DNA of 64,000 bases from NCBI RefSeq assembly GCF_003144195.1, contig NW_020290011.1, positions 124,001-188,000 on the forward strand, given 5' to 3'. This document shows, one piece after another, positions 9,573 through 22,016 of the stretch. Source of the stretch: Ceraceosorus guamensis. Lineage: Eukaryota > Basidiomycota > Exobasidiomycetes > Ceraceosorales > Ceraceosoraceae. The position numbers and the translations under genes were made by a program. The notes under the pieces were generated by a model. It did not search any database. It saw only the letters and a program-made list of their open reading frames with translations, and was not told the DNA's origin. The stretch's first letter is position 1; each line of letters opens with the position of its first letter.

Positions 9573-12500
9573 TCAATGTATAAAGACGTCCAAGCGGGTG
9601 AGCTGCGCAAAGACGGACTGTTCGATGCGCACTGCAGGGGCAAGAGAGCAGCGAAAGAGACGATTCGCGATTCGAAACGCAAAATGATGAGCTTGAGTTT
9701 AAACGGATCAAAAGAAAGCAAGGGCTTTACTCACGTCTGAGACTACCAGCATACACCATGAGCGCTCTAGCTTTCGCCCTGAGCTCCTTGATCCTAGGTA
9801 GATTCGCATTGCTTCTCTCTCCCGCCACCGCCGCCGCCGCAGCAGCAGCAGCGGTACCGCCAGTACCAGGCGCGAGAGCCGAGCTCTTGATCAGACCTTC
9901 GTGCAGCTTGTACAGCGTCTCCATGACGAGCAAGAGGATGTTCGAGACGTTTTTGGAAATGTGAGGCGATATTTCTCTGAACTTTTCCGCTTGACGAGTA
10001 ATGGACACTGCGTCCGTCTTGCTGAGCGGAATCAAATCCAGCGATTCCACCGTCTGATGATGATCATCGAGTCAATGCCCGAGATTTGGTAAGTCTTTGG
10101 CAGCTCACATCGTCGCCACACGCACGGCAACAAGCGACTCACGTTGAGCGACTTTTCGAGCTCTCCAGCATGGAAGAGATTGACCGCATCTTTGAGCGCC
10201 AGCAGAACCTTGATCGTCTCCCTCTTGGCCGGATTGATGCTTCTGAGAATATGTTCTTGTCTTTCGTAATTTGCCACGATAGCCTTGGCAAGCTGAGCTG
10301 TATCCATCGCATCGGCCAGTCCTGGATCAGCTGCAGCCATAGTCTTTCTTCCTGCTCCAACTTCCAGTGTCTGAGATGAAGCGGGCAAAGGAGAAACCTC
10401 GAAAAGCGTCACGCCAAGATCTCGATTGAGCACCTCGATCACCGTGTTGTACTCCTCCGCGAGATTGTAGAGCAGAATGGCATCTCGGACTCTGTGTTCT
10501 CTGTCCGATTGGGAAGCTGCTTCACACACGATATCTTGCAAGAATTGACGAGAGTCCGAAAGCCCGATGAGTGAGAGGTTGCGCTCAATGAGACCGGGCT
10601 ACAGTAAGTACGACGCGTAGCGCAGATCCGAATTGCAAGCGGTCAGCTCGTCGTCGAGCTAAATATCGTCTCGTTGACCTCGCCATCGCAGGGCGACTCA
10701 CCGCTTTCGTCCCATCATTCCTGATCTCGCCTAGCAGATCAAAGTACTGTCTACTCTCGAGAACAAGACCCCTGATGAGTTCGTGGCACCTCTTGACCTG
10801 TTGAGGACCAGCAGGCTTAGGCGCATCCTCGTTGAGGCATACCAAAGCGATGTACTCGAAAGCTGAACGAGCGTCGGATCTAGCAAACGACCGCACGTAG
10901 CGTTCGACGAGCTTTGCAAAGTCCAGATGAGCCTTTCGATTCGGCTCTGTCCCTTGTATAGTCACTGTATGGAGAAGAGACAGGAGGGGTCAAACACGTC
11001 AGCAACGTAGAGCCTTGTAGTAGAAGGCGAAAAGGCTCACGCACATAGATCAGTGGCGGAGGTGTGGGCCTGGCTTGGCACGCGCAGCAAGCCGTAGTAC
11101 GAAAGCGCAGCCGCAAATTGCACAGCATCCACTTGATGCTGAGGACGGCTGTACAAGAAAGCCACCGCCTGTAGCCGCGTACTTATGAGCATCAGCCACT
11201 TCTGTGTCCAATTCGCGACGTGATCTCGCACCATGCACGCACCTGCTCGAATTGCCCGCTCAGGAGCAGAATCTGGAAGTAGTGCAGCGGTCTAGCACCC
11301 TTCGGATCGAAATGCTTCTCACCAAAGCCGAGCAGCTTGTTGCCTAGCTGGACCAATCCGTAGCCATCTCCATTCTCCTCGTCTTGCGTGGCAAAGGGAG
11401 AGCTGGAATCCAAATCCCTGATCAAGCTCAGCTGCACCCAAAGCCAATTCTCTGTGCTGCGTGTCAACACTACAGGAAAACGTTTGTGGATATCTATACG
11501 GCCCAACAGGCGATATAGACCTTGCTTGTACCCATCAGAAGAGCCCGACGAAAGTACTCCTCCGCGGAAAGTCGCGTTGTAGGAGGAAACGATCCTGTCC
11601 CGCAAAGACTTTGGAAGGCTGAAGTGTCCGCCCAAGGAAGGTGAGCAGGACGCAGGCAAACAGTGAGCGCCAAGCTACTCACAGACGTTCAGGACTGTCC
11701 ATCCAAGCTTTGAAATAGGCGACCAGGCTAGTGCCACCTGCTGAACCACCGGTCCTTTGAATTGCCTCGTCATTTTCCGTGATGATATCAAGCGCAGCAT
11801 GCTCGTTCCCAGTGCGCAGCAGGTGGAAGATGATTGCCCAAAGCGGCAGCAGGCCTTGGGCCGTGTTGACGAGCTAGACGAGGGTTACAAGACACGGAGC
11901 AAAAACAGTACGTCACAGCGTCAGTTCGCGGCCCAGGTGATTCGGCTGAAGCGTGCACGAAATAGAACAATGGAAATTTTATTTCTCACCTCGAGGTCAG
12001 GATCCCAGCGTCCTTCGCGATCTTGGTGAATCACTCGGATGAATGCCGTCACTCGGTTGCGCACCGATGGGACGCCTCCGAGCTGAGCCTTGACGGGATT
12101 GAGCGCAATGACTTCGTCGATGTGTTGATCGAATCTGCATGAAGAGTTGCAACTTGAATGATCAGCTGGCTTCATTGCGCACGCGACGTGGCAAGCTAGA
12201 TGAAGCTGCACAAGAGCTGACTCACTGATGCTGCAAAAAGCGACGCGCCCCGGTAGCAATCTTACGCCTGAGTTCTTGCCCACCGCTTTCGTTCCACTGC
12301 TTCTCGTCTGTGTAGGCCAGAGCATACTGTCTAGCCCGAATGGCAGGTCCATCAAAAGCATCACTGCCCCCTGTGGGCTCTTCACCAACAACGAGCGACA
12401 GAGCCTTCCAGGTGTCCGACAGCGCAGAAGCGGTCTGGGAAGCTGAAGATGACAAGTCACCCGCGATGGATGATTGAGGCAGGCTCACTGCTGAGCCCAA

Positions 12501-13229
12501 CAAAGCGACCACAGGAACGGGTCTGCTTTGAGATCGAGCATGATTGATCAGCCGAATCTTCTCGTCGTACTTCATCATTCTTCCGTGCAGACGTGTCGAG
12601 GAGCCAGCGTTGGAGGTGAGGGAGCGCGTCGCGCCTGCCTGTCCTGCTCTAGAACCCGTCGCCAGCTCATCCGATGCGAATGCGCTCAGCCCGGAAGAGT
12701 ATCCTCCCATCTCTTCAAGTGCCCTCGCTCTTTGTCTGCTCCAATCCCTGGCCAGTCCGCGACTCATAGCCACCGCAAAGTCTTTCTGCGTCTCTCTTCT
12801 TCCTTCTTCGATGGAGCTCAGCAAGAGTTGTTCGTGCGAGTGCTTGAGGTAGGCATCGATATCTGTGTCGTAGATTGGAGACAGAGGCTCGAATGCTCTG
12901 GAAGTGTTGATACGGGCGATGGAGGCTCCCAAAGAAGCAGCATCTATCCCAGCACTAGCCAAGAAATAAGCCGCCTTGTCGTTGGAAGCCACACCGTCTC
13001 CTCCATAGCCTCCTGCTCCCACACTGGCTCGCGCACCAGAGGACGGTCCTACCGATTGGTGCCTCAGCAGTCTGCGCGTCTGCGACTCGATCTGATCGAG
13101 ACCTAGTTGGATATGTGGCAGGTCATTGCGATTGCCGAGATGGGCAGTGAGGGAGTGCGATTGATTCAATAGTTGCGAAAGTGTCGATTGAGATTCCTCG
13201 CCTGCCACGCGGCCTACGTCCACGTCCAT
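9573..13229 (-). CDS. NIC96: Nuclear pore scaffold nucleoporin Nic96/Nup93
   Basis: Nine exons (minus): 12226-13229, 11990-12134, 11683-11873, 11243-11618, 11045-11168, 10702-10964, 10143-10598, 9735-10053 and 9573-9631, about 978 residues. Nic96 is the linker and scaffold nucleoporin of the inner ring that anchors the Nsp1 channel complex. Evidence includes an N-terminal region with coiled-coil-like heptads (SQLLNQSHSL, LGLDQIESQTRRLL), then the long alpha-solenoid (QLGLIR-like repeats, WLWVQLSLIRDL, GDGYGLVQLGNKLLGFGEKHF, PLHYFQILLLSGQFEQ). The final part, LYNLAEEYNTVIEVLNRDLG and ISKNVSNILLLVMETLYKLHEG, is diagnostic. A frame-keeping splice at 9734/9632 adds a short last exon, which replaces an early stop and gives an end (FAQLTRLDVFI) resembling the Nup93 C-terminus. 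The start at 13229 is the first in-frame ATG. Divergent from ERG8. Confidence 0.93.
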
Positions 13230-13421
13230 CCTTGCGCTGAGCTGCTCTTGCTCGAGCAAAGGTTCGAGATGATGGGTCGGAGAAGAGAGGAAGATCGCAC
13301 GACAAAGCGATGCGCAGGCAAACTTGCGCAAAGATGGAGATGTTGGTGAAGGGAACCGTCGACTGGCTTGAAGCGCGATCTGCCTCTAAAGACCGCGTTT
13401 TGGGGGTGCGCGTCTTTGCAT

Positions 13422-13427
13422 CACGTG
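13422..13427. promoter_or_regulatory. CACGTG box inside ATCACGTGAT, NIC96/ERG8 divergent promoter
   Basis: A perfect palindrome ATCACGTGAT at 13420-13429 lies almost exactly midway between the NIC96 start (13229) and the ERG8 start (13607). CACGTG is the classic E-box bound by bHLH factors such as Cbf1. The placement suggests a shared control site; binding is inference. The 377-base region holds no other recognised feature. Confidence 0.5.
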
Positions 13428-13606
13428 ATCTGCCGCAAGCTCCGCGATCAGGCCATGCGCTCCAACTCAAACTCGCCCATGTTTCTTCTTGACGTTGCTT
13501 GGGCAGACTGTTGTGACTCTTGACTTGTTGGTTCGCTCAACATCACCACACGCTCTCCCCCTCGTTCGCTGCGAATGCGAAAGCAAAAGGTCAATCAGCT
13601 CAAGTC

Positions 13607-16062
13607 ATGTCGACTGCGGCCACGTCAAGCACGCTAGTCTCGGCACCTGGAAAGGTCCTCTTGGCAGGCGGATACCTGGTTCTAGATCCGGCCTACGTGG
13701 GCGTCGTCGTAGCGACCGATGCGAGATTCTACTCCCTGGTCAGATGCACAGCATTGGATGGAGGGGATGGTGCTCCTTCGAGATCAGAGGTAGGGATTCA
13801 AATCGTCTCGCCTCAATTCTTGCAGGCGGAATGGGAGTTCTTAGTCAAGAAGCGCGAGGCGGGATGGACTTTTGCGCAAAGCAGGTGAGTCGCGACAGCG
13901 CATCACTACAGCACACGTACAACTTGATTCGAGCGATTATGCGTGCATGCTGCGCATTTTTGCGTCCTGACGACACCGATCGCCGTCCCTGATATGTTGC
14001 GCTCAGAGAGTCGCACGCCTCTGCAAGTGCGGGCCCCAACCCATTCCTCTCCCTCTCCCTGTTGTACGTCTTGCGGCTGGCCCTGCAGGTACTCGGGCAA
14101 GATGCAGTGGAGAGAGCGCTGGGCAGTGGGCTGCAAATACACGTGCTAGGTGATAATGACTTTTATTCTCAACGAATCGAAGTGAGTTCAGCAGTGCTGC
14201 TACTCGTGCCTACACCGGCCAGCTGGCACTACAGCGAAGGGTACGTCGACTAAAGCGTGCCCATTCGCTTCGCAGGGGCAATCGAGAGCTCCGACATCTG
14301 CCGAGCTGCGCGCTCTTCCACCGTTCAACAAGCAGTCTTGTATAGTCAAAGATGTGCACAAGACTGGTCTGGGTTCATCAGCCGCCATGACCACTTCGCT
14401 CGTGGGAAGCTTGATGCTGCACTTGGGACTCGTCGGATCGGGCCCCGCTCCATCGCACACATCCTCGTTCGATGCTTTGAAAGGACCACGGGAGGAAAGG
14501 AGATTGAATCCCACAGATCTAGGCTTGGTGCACAATACGGCTCAATTGGTCCACTGCGCGGCGCAGGGAAAAGTCGGAAGCGGATTCGACGTCAGCTCGG
14601 CCGTCTGGGGGAGCCATCTGTACAGACGGTTTGACCCGATTGCCATCAATCATTTGATGGACGGGACCAAAGTTGGGGCTGAAGGGGAGGGAGAAGTTGT
14701 GAGCCCCGCGCATGGCACTACTGATGCAAGAGTCTCATTTTGACGCCCTCTTCTTCTGACCGCGTGCAGCCTCTGCGAAGCGAAGCCGATCTTGGTAAAG
14801 CTCTATCACCATCGAACAAGATCTGGCAGCCTTCCCCGTTGCACTCGGACGCAAGCACAAGCGAACGCGGGACAAATCCGACAGCAGTAGAAGGTCTGCA
14901 CTTTTCTTCGACCGCATCTCAGCAAACACATCGTCCAGCTCCATTATCCCTTCCTCCTCACATCTCTCTCATCCTAGCAGACATCAATGCCGGCTCTTCG
15001 ACGCCAAGCCTAGTTTCCAAAGTCAACGCCTGGAAAAAGGCGAAACCTGATTGGGCCAAGCAGCTGTTCAGCATTTTGGCAGCTAGCAATGCTAACCTTG
15101 CCGATGGACTTTTGGCTTTGGGATTGGAGTACGGTAGGGATGCCAAGGCTTACAATGAAGCTATCAAGCTGGCTGCGAGCCAGAGGAGCAAAGATGTGAG
15201 TCTTTTGGCGCACTTTGTTGAGCCCATGTTGCGGCATGTGCGGAGACTCAGTCTGACTTACAAGACCCCCACCCAACCTCTCGGTACAAGTGGGACGCAA
15301 CGCTTCGTTCTCTGCCTGCATCGAACGTGGCGCACACCCCTCCCTCGCCGTCATCGCAATCGAGCATTCTGACGCTCTTGATAGAAGTTCGAAATGCTCT
15401 CAGATCCATCAGAGCGGGCATGAGGGAGCTGGGCCAGCGAGCCGGCGCGCCTATAGAGCCGGACGAGATGGGAAGAGTCCTCAGAGCTTCAACGGATGGA
15501 GCTGATGGAGTTTTGGGAGGCGGAGTACCTGGTGGTGAGTAGCAATGTCTCCCAACGGATGTGCAGCTAGATGCATGAAAGTGTGGGCTGCGAGGAGCAA
15601 GAAGGATAGCTGAAAGGTGATGAAAGAGGTGCTCTTGGGCCAAGATGCATTGATAGGCATAAAAAGGGGTCAGGCATCTTGTCACTCTGCTCACACTTTG
15701 CATCAACCCACCTCGTAGCGGGAGGCTTCGATGCGCTCTACCTGCTCTACCTCGACCCTTCTCCAGAGACGTCGTCAAACAGACATGCCATAGAAGACTT
15801 GTGGTCAGGATGGAAGACGGATGGACTTTGTGTCGGACCCTTGTTGTGTGGAGCGGTTGATGCTGGGGTTGAACAATGGGGAGCCTTGAGGAAAGCTTTG
15901 CCCGAGAGCAATTTGGCAGGCGAGTCTGAAGAGCAAGCTTTATCGGTCAGCGGTGCTGCTCAGAGCGTGGATCGTGCGCGAGAATCGCAGCCGGGAGCAG
16001 GGTTTCGAGTAGAGAGGTTGGAGAATGTGAAAGGATTGCATCGCGCCATCCAGAGGATTTGA
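13607..16062 (+). CDS. ERG8: Phosphomevalonate kinase (mevalonate pathway)
   Basis: Six exons: 13607-13884, 14007-14181, 14276-14698, 14770-15195, 15291-15534 and 15719-16062, about 629 residues. The enzyme converts mevalonate-5-phosphate to the diphosphate with ATP, feeding sterol and dolichol synthesis. Family evidence: the GHMP-kinase N-terminus APGKVLLAGGYLVLDP, the DNDFYSQR block, the ATP-binding loop KTGLGSSAAM at about residues 180-189, the GKVGSGFDVSSAVWGSHLYRRF block, and the C-terminal GHMP segment AGGFDALYLLYLD. All splices keep the phase, and each intron has a gt donor and ag acceptor. It is longer than yeast Erg8 (about 450 residues), mainly through Ser/Pro-rich inserts in exons 3-5. 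The ATG at 13607 immediately precedes the conserved N-terminus. Confidence 0.95.
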
Positions 16063-16326
16063 TGCGCGGTGCGCTTTAGAACAATGTGATACTGGCACAG
16101 GCCGCACTTGCACCTTGCGTACCTCGCACCTTTTGAAAGCGCCAGTGGTTTGGCATAGCACCATTCCCACGTGCGGGTTCGCATGTGACATTAAGCAGTG
16201 AATGAAGTGCGGGGGGTGGCAGCCAAGTAGCCTCAAGAGGGGAGAAAGAGGAGCGTACAAAAGATTGCTTCGGGCCAAGATGGAGCTAGGGCTAGAAAGG
16301 GGAAATGAGAAGAGGAAATTTCGGTG

Positions 16327-19300
16327 TCACGAGCTGACGTCCATATCCTGACTCTGGCTCGTCTGAGCTGCTGCAGCACCACCCCTAAACAGTTCCTGTC
16401 CCACCTCCAGCTCGTCCCTCTCCGAGCTCTCTTCGGCCGCATACATCTCATCATCGTCCAAAGCCTCCTGTACCGCCCTCAGATCGTCCGCGTCCAACGA
16501 CTCTCCGTCTCCAGCGTGCAAGGGATGTCGAGCTTGGCGAGACGTGGAAGCATCTTGATTTTCCGACGAAGAACTTGCTGCGGCGGCGCCCGATTCGTCC
16601 AGGTCCGCATCCGCATCCGCATCCGCATCGGCATATCCAATCGCTTCTTCCTCCAACTCGTCCTGCTCCTGCTCCTCCTGCTCCTCCTCGTTTACACTCT
16701 CATCCTCATCCACATGCATCTCATCCTCCTCCTCCTCCTCCTCTACCCCCATGCTCGTTCTAGACTGCCAAGCCGCACCTCTCAACGCGCTGGTAGCACC
16801 CTCTCCCATACTCTTGATCTCCCGCAGCGATCTCGGGTCCAGATCGATAGCCGCACAAAGATGGTGCGCGACCAATTCCTGCATCTTTTCTGGAAGAGCG
16901 GTTCGAAGGACCTTCTTGCCCTGAGCATCGGACCACGCGCTCCATCCACGCTTTTTTCTCTCCAGCTGCGTCTTCTTGCGAGAGGCGGAAGCGGTTGAAA
17001 ATTCTCCTCCGCCCAGCTTCATGTACGATCGAGCCAGCTCTAGATGCACCGAGGGCTCGTCGGGCGCAAGTTGGCAAGTCAACAGCAATTGCTCGTGCGC
17101 TTTCTGTTGAGCGTTGGCAGAAAAGCGAGAGCATGCGTCGTCAGCGTGTGGGAACAGGAAACTTGGCATACTCCGATGCGCTGAAGACCACCTACCTCCG
17201 TGTCACCAAAGAACGCGTGCAGCTGGGCAAGACGCAGGCGAGTGCTCGGGAGCTTGGGATCCAGACTGATAGCTCGTTCGTAAGCCGTGCGTGCTTCTAC
17301 AGGATTACTGAGCGCCTCCTGGCACTGTAACAAGCACCAGAAGAAATCGCGCGTCAGAGGCGCGCTGAACAAACCAAGAGCAGGACATGGTTCGCGTGTG
17401 TGCCCTTACTCACCCGGCCATACACGTCCCACAAGACCGCATTGCCAGTATTGAGTCTCAAGGCCATTCCCCAGTGATACTCTGCGAGGTCAAAGGACTC
17501 ATTGGCCATATAAACCTCTGCCAACCCCGCCCAAGCGTTCCAAAACCTCTGATCCGCTCTGATCGCCGCTCTATAAAGCGCGATAGCTCGTTCGAGCAGA
17601 TTCAAACTTTTCGCTTCGTGTGCCGCCAGCGTATAAGCGTAAGGATGAGCAGGCGAAGCGAGCGCCGCTCGTCTGAAACACCTCAAAGCGATCGAATGCT
17701 CTCCTTGCATCGAGTAAGCATTTCCTGCTGCGATCTGAGCGATAGGGTGCGAAGAGTCCAGCAGCATCAAGTGACAGACGAGCGCAGAGAGCGCTACTTC
17801 CCTCTTGAGATAGAACAAGACTGTGGAGAAAATGTCCATGTGCTGCACCATCGAGGGATCCTTGGCTCTCGCGTAGGCAAAGTGTCGTTCAGAAGTAGCA
17901 TAGTCCGCCGTTTGGTATGCGGCAATGCCCAAGAGGCATCTCGTAGCAGGCGCATCGCGCACAGAAGCAGGCAATGAGCCCCTCCTATGATCCCCTCGAT
18001 CTTTCCAGCCTTCGCTGAAGCCAAGAGACCTCGCTTTGGAGCCAGAAGAAGTCTCGCCAAACATCTCCTCCGAAGGTCGCAAGACCCAGCTGGCTTTGCG
18101 GCCCACGTTTCGACTCAAGGCGCCATAAGCTTCCGCCATCGTCCGCACCACATCCAACACCGCTCCATCCACAGCAGACCAAATGCAAGCCAAGCGAGCA
18201 GCCTCTTCGCAAGACGCTCGCAAGACCTCCCTCAGCGCACGATCGATCGCGGCCGACTCTTCACCAAGCGCAGTATTGCGCTCCTTGTGTTGACCGCTAC
18301 TGTTCGATCGACCTGCAGTCAGGCCTGCCTTGCGATGTCCGGGCCCCGCTTCGCTTTCCGAGGAAGTCGCAGAGGAAGGTGCACCGGCTCTCATGGCACG
18401 TCGCGGGGCTTGTGTACCAGTCGGTGCGGCAGTCCTGCCAGCAATGCTATTTGTCTTTGCCGCCCCTTGTGGAGCAGGTGTAGTCTGAGATGCGGACGAA
18501 GGGGTGTTTCTGGTGGCAGCGCTCCTCCCACCCTGCGAATTGACCGCGCGCGATCTGGTCTGTGCTGCTCCAGAAGTAGGAGCCAGAGCAGATCTGGTCA
18601 CTCGCTGACTTTGAGATCCTCCAATGACAATATGAGAAGAAGCCGGTTTCTCATCTGCCGCGTTTGCCGAAGAGGTCAGAATGCTGCTTCCACTCATACT
18701 GCTAGCCGGTCGAGTGGGCGGTTCGTTTTGGCGGCCAACGGACAATCCTTGCCTCACACCTGGACGAGTCGTGGCGGCCGCGCCGCTGCGCGTAGTGCTT
18801 TGCGATCTGGTTGCGTTTGCGCTAGAAGGGGCAGCAACTGTTCCGGCTGCTCTCACTCGCTTGACCCCAGCGGTTACTGCGCTGCCAGCAGTCTGAGAAG
18901 GGTGCCGTGAGCCAGGACGGACCTGAGGAGCAGAGGTGTGACTGCCAGCTCGCGTAGGAGCCGCAGCAGCAGCTTCAACCACATTGCTTTCTTTCGCTAC
19001 AGCCGCATTAGCTTTGCTCATGCTGCCCGCCCTCCCTACCTGCTCTGCATTGGCACTTCGGCCTCCGACCCAGGAGAGGCATCCTTCCGCAGTGGCTTCT
19101 AGTCCAGCGGCGCTCAGCCGCTCGAGGAAGACGGCCGCGAAGAAGACCGCTGGGGAGTGGTGGGCCAGTGCGCCTGGAAAAGCGTACTCGGCCGAAGGGT
19201 CGGAGGCTGGTTGAAGCGTACAGAGGTGGTGCACGAAAAAGAAGATGAGTCTACACTCTCGGATCTGCCGTTCACAGCATGCCACCAGCGTCTCTACCAC

Positions 19301-20523
19301 CACTCACCAAGTCCGCACCTTCCTATCCAAGCGCGCCAATTCCAAGGATCGACGCCGGCTGCCGCATATCCAATTTCCGCATCCTGGCTCTTGCCACTTT
19401 TGCAAGCCAGAGCGGCCAACTCAGCCTCATCGTGGGCCTGCGCTCTCACCTTTTCTCGCGTCAAGCCTGGGACGACACGATGCGGTTCGAGCACGCCCTT
19501 TGACAAGTCGACTGACGAACTAGTTGGGGAATTCGCACCGGCACGCGGGTGCACTTTGCCGCTCGAGAAGGTCGAGGATTTGTCTGTGCGCGAGGCCGTC
19601 CATCTCAGCGCCGTCTCCGCCTCTTCGAACTTGCTCAACCTGCTACAAGCCTTCGCGTACAGCCGAGCGCATTCCGCGTCCTCGAATATCGTGCTGGGTC
19701 CATCTGTGAGCAGATGCAGGGTGGCATGTGCTGACAAAACGTCTCCAAGCGGGGGCGAAGTCAGTGGGAAAGGGGTCGATCCTGCAAGGTAGCACATGGC
19801 AAGTGTTCGACGAGCACGAATACTTTTAGGATCGAGCGCGAGCGCAAGAAAGGAGTAGAAGGAGGCGCTGGTCCTGTCTGGAGGTGACAGGTCGAGATGA
19901 GACTGGCTAAGCTGATTGAGGCGTGTCACCTGCAGTGATAATAGGTCGGTGCTCGTTGATGAGGATGATGAAGCGAATTCCACTGCGGCTGGACTTGGAT
20001 AGCTGGGCACCAGTCCATTGGCTATCAATATTGCTTGCACCCTCTCCGCTGCTTTCAAGCAGCCGTCTTCCTGGCTGGCTCTGGGATCAAGTGAAGCTTG
20101 AGTTGCACTCAAACCCGACGTGCTGCTCGTGCTTCGCACTGTCCCAGCTACGCCCGCCCATCTCCCGTCCCTTGCGAGCGTAACGATTTCACTGATGCTT
20201 TTGGGTGCTGCATCGTCAGCGTCAAGCCGTGACTGGCTTTGCAGGGATGCCCCACGCGCACCCGCGCTCCCAGCTTGAGATTGGCTTTGTTGTGGTTGAC
20301 TTTCGGCCTGAGTTTGGCTTAGCGCATCAATCTCGGCGTGCATCTGTCGGGTACGAGGGTCCAGCTGCCTTCGATGATATCCGCTAGATCCTGATCGGAG
20401 TTGTGGCGCCATGCTAGAGGTGGCTCTTGTATTCAATGATGCACCAGGCATTGCTGAACGTGCGGGTTGGATTTGTCGACGGGAGGAGGATGATGCTCCC
20501 GTATCGGTGGAAGGCGCTACCAT
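16327..20523 (-). CDS. CDC27: Anaphase-promoting complex TPR subunit Cdc27/APC3
   Basis: Four exons (minus): 19308-20523, 17414-19206, 17196-17324 and 16327-17103, about 1304 residues. Cdc27 is a TPR scaffold of the anaphase-promoting complex that binds the IR tails of Cdc20 and Cdh1 coactivators in the nucleus. The C-terminal half is a clear TPR array with APC3-specific wording: HMDIFSTVLFYLKREVALSAL, AGNAYSMQGEHSIALRCFRRA, HPYAYTLAAHE, FWNAWAGLAEVYM and FDLAEYHWGMALRLN. The N-terminal half has weaker TPR-like helices (LDPKSIRARRTLAMCYLAG) and a long Ser/Thr/Ala-rich low-complexity linker, as in other APC3 proteins. After the last TPR comes an acidic tail with a repeated Asp-Ala run encoded near 16604-16630, also seen as a GCATCC hexamer repeat in the DNA. 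The start is the first in-frame ATG before the conserved region. Confidence 0.92.
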
Positions 20524-22016
20524 GGTGGTTGCTGTGATGGTCGATCGCTTCTGAAGGGCACGCGTCAACTTGCACAAGCCAAAGATGATCAAGATTCTGG
20601 CAAATAGCGGCGGCAGCGGCAAGAGAGCAACTGAAAGCACCTGCAAGCTCGCACGTGAAGCACACCCGCGTGCGTGGACGTTGATGAACTTCTTGTTGGG
20701 AGCTGCTGATCACCAGCCTCGCGCCAGATGAACGCCAGCAGCTATTGAGCTCCCAAATTGTACAGCAGTGAGCCACTTGAAAACTGGGAAATATTCTCCT
20801 CGCCGCGAAAGAGTCAGCATCTATGGTTCGCTGTAGGGGTCTTGCATGCAGATAAGGGAGGGGCAGTGATGGACTGATCTGCACAATAGGGCGTCGCGAG
20901 ACCGAGATGTAAAGTGGTCTCGGTGTGTTTGAGTCGGACTGGACTGGACGCAACTCTGTGCGCTTCGCGAGGGACGCAAAGTGAGACGGTCAAGAGTCAG
21001 TGCTCCGATGAATAGTCTCCTGGCTCGCGTCGAGAGCGTTGAGGATGGCCGCGAGCAGATTGGACAGCAGAGAGGGTTGGCACGCAAGATGGGGGTGGTA
21101 AAGTAGTGAAGTGGTCCAAGCAGCCCCAATCACGACAAAAGTGACTGCTGTGCGACTGTGACTACGAGGTGAGATTCGTGGTTGAGATGATTCTTTCAAC
21201 TGACTCTTGACTGATGGGCCATGCATGCATGCATCACCGCGACGCGTCGCAGCTCAAAACACGCCCCTTCGCGCCGTTATGTACAACTCTCTGTATATCG
21301 CAGATTCTAAATTCTGATTTTAATTTGAGTTCAGAATCTTGGAATTTGAATGCCTGGACGCATACAAAATGGCTGATGCATGCATCATGGATGACTCGCA
21401 CTGCTAATAATACCTTGCCTCAACGATTTCACACTTGAGAGCGATGAAACATTTGATTCTTGATTCACGATTTTGGAAATCTCACGCTGACAAGTTGGGA
21501 GGAATTGTGAATGTGCGCTTCTAGTGCGTGGTAATCAATGACAAAGGGACTTACAAAAGCCGTCAAAGCTGAATGCATGTTGCAGCCTCGAGGCGACGTG
21601 TGCTGCGCGGTGCACGGACAGCCCGCCATGGACGAATCGTGCGACTCTTCGAGCTAAAGAGTTCAAGAGGGGGCGAACGCATTCACAAACTTTTGCCGTG
21701 CTTAATTGTTCAAGTCTCGAAGAGCAATCTAGCTTTTCACCACTAATCCTGGCCTATCTTGACTCCCCCCAGATGCAGACACGCCCCCATTCATCGCCCT
21801 TGCAAGGGCACAAAGCGTCATGCCGCTCAGAGAAGGGTGCTGAAACACCAAAAGCGTCAAGGCTCAGCTGAACCGAAACGATCCACGGCGTGGCTTCAAG
21901 CACTGCACAAGTGCCATCGCATTGACTGCGGACGAGAGGATACACTTTGAAGGATCGAGGCGCTCGAGCCTTCTCGCCGCGTCGCATCATCGCTCTTCAG
22001 CCGGACGATACTCATC
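20524..22016. other. Divergent intergenic region, CDC27 / CAX4-RIB2
   Basis: About 1.5 kb with no gene. It holds CACGTG at 20652-20657 (130 bases upstream of CDC27), a run of TGCATGCATGCAT near 21222-21234, and an AT-rich patch at about 21295-21475 with GATTCTTGATTCACGATT-type words like those in other intergenic regions here. Confidence 0.6.

Noticed and set aside
9274-9687. 137-codon open frame over the GA repeat
   Set aside because: Driven by the (GA)n tract and A-run. It lies in convergent 3' DNA and antisense to the NIC96 end.
17987-18910. 307-codon + strand open frame over CDC27 exon 2
   Set aside because: It is a shadow of the Ser/Ala/Thr-rich CDC27 linker and has no domain.
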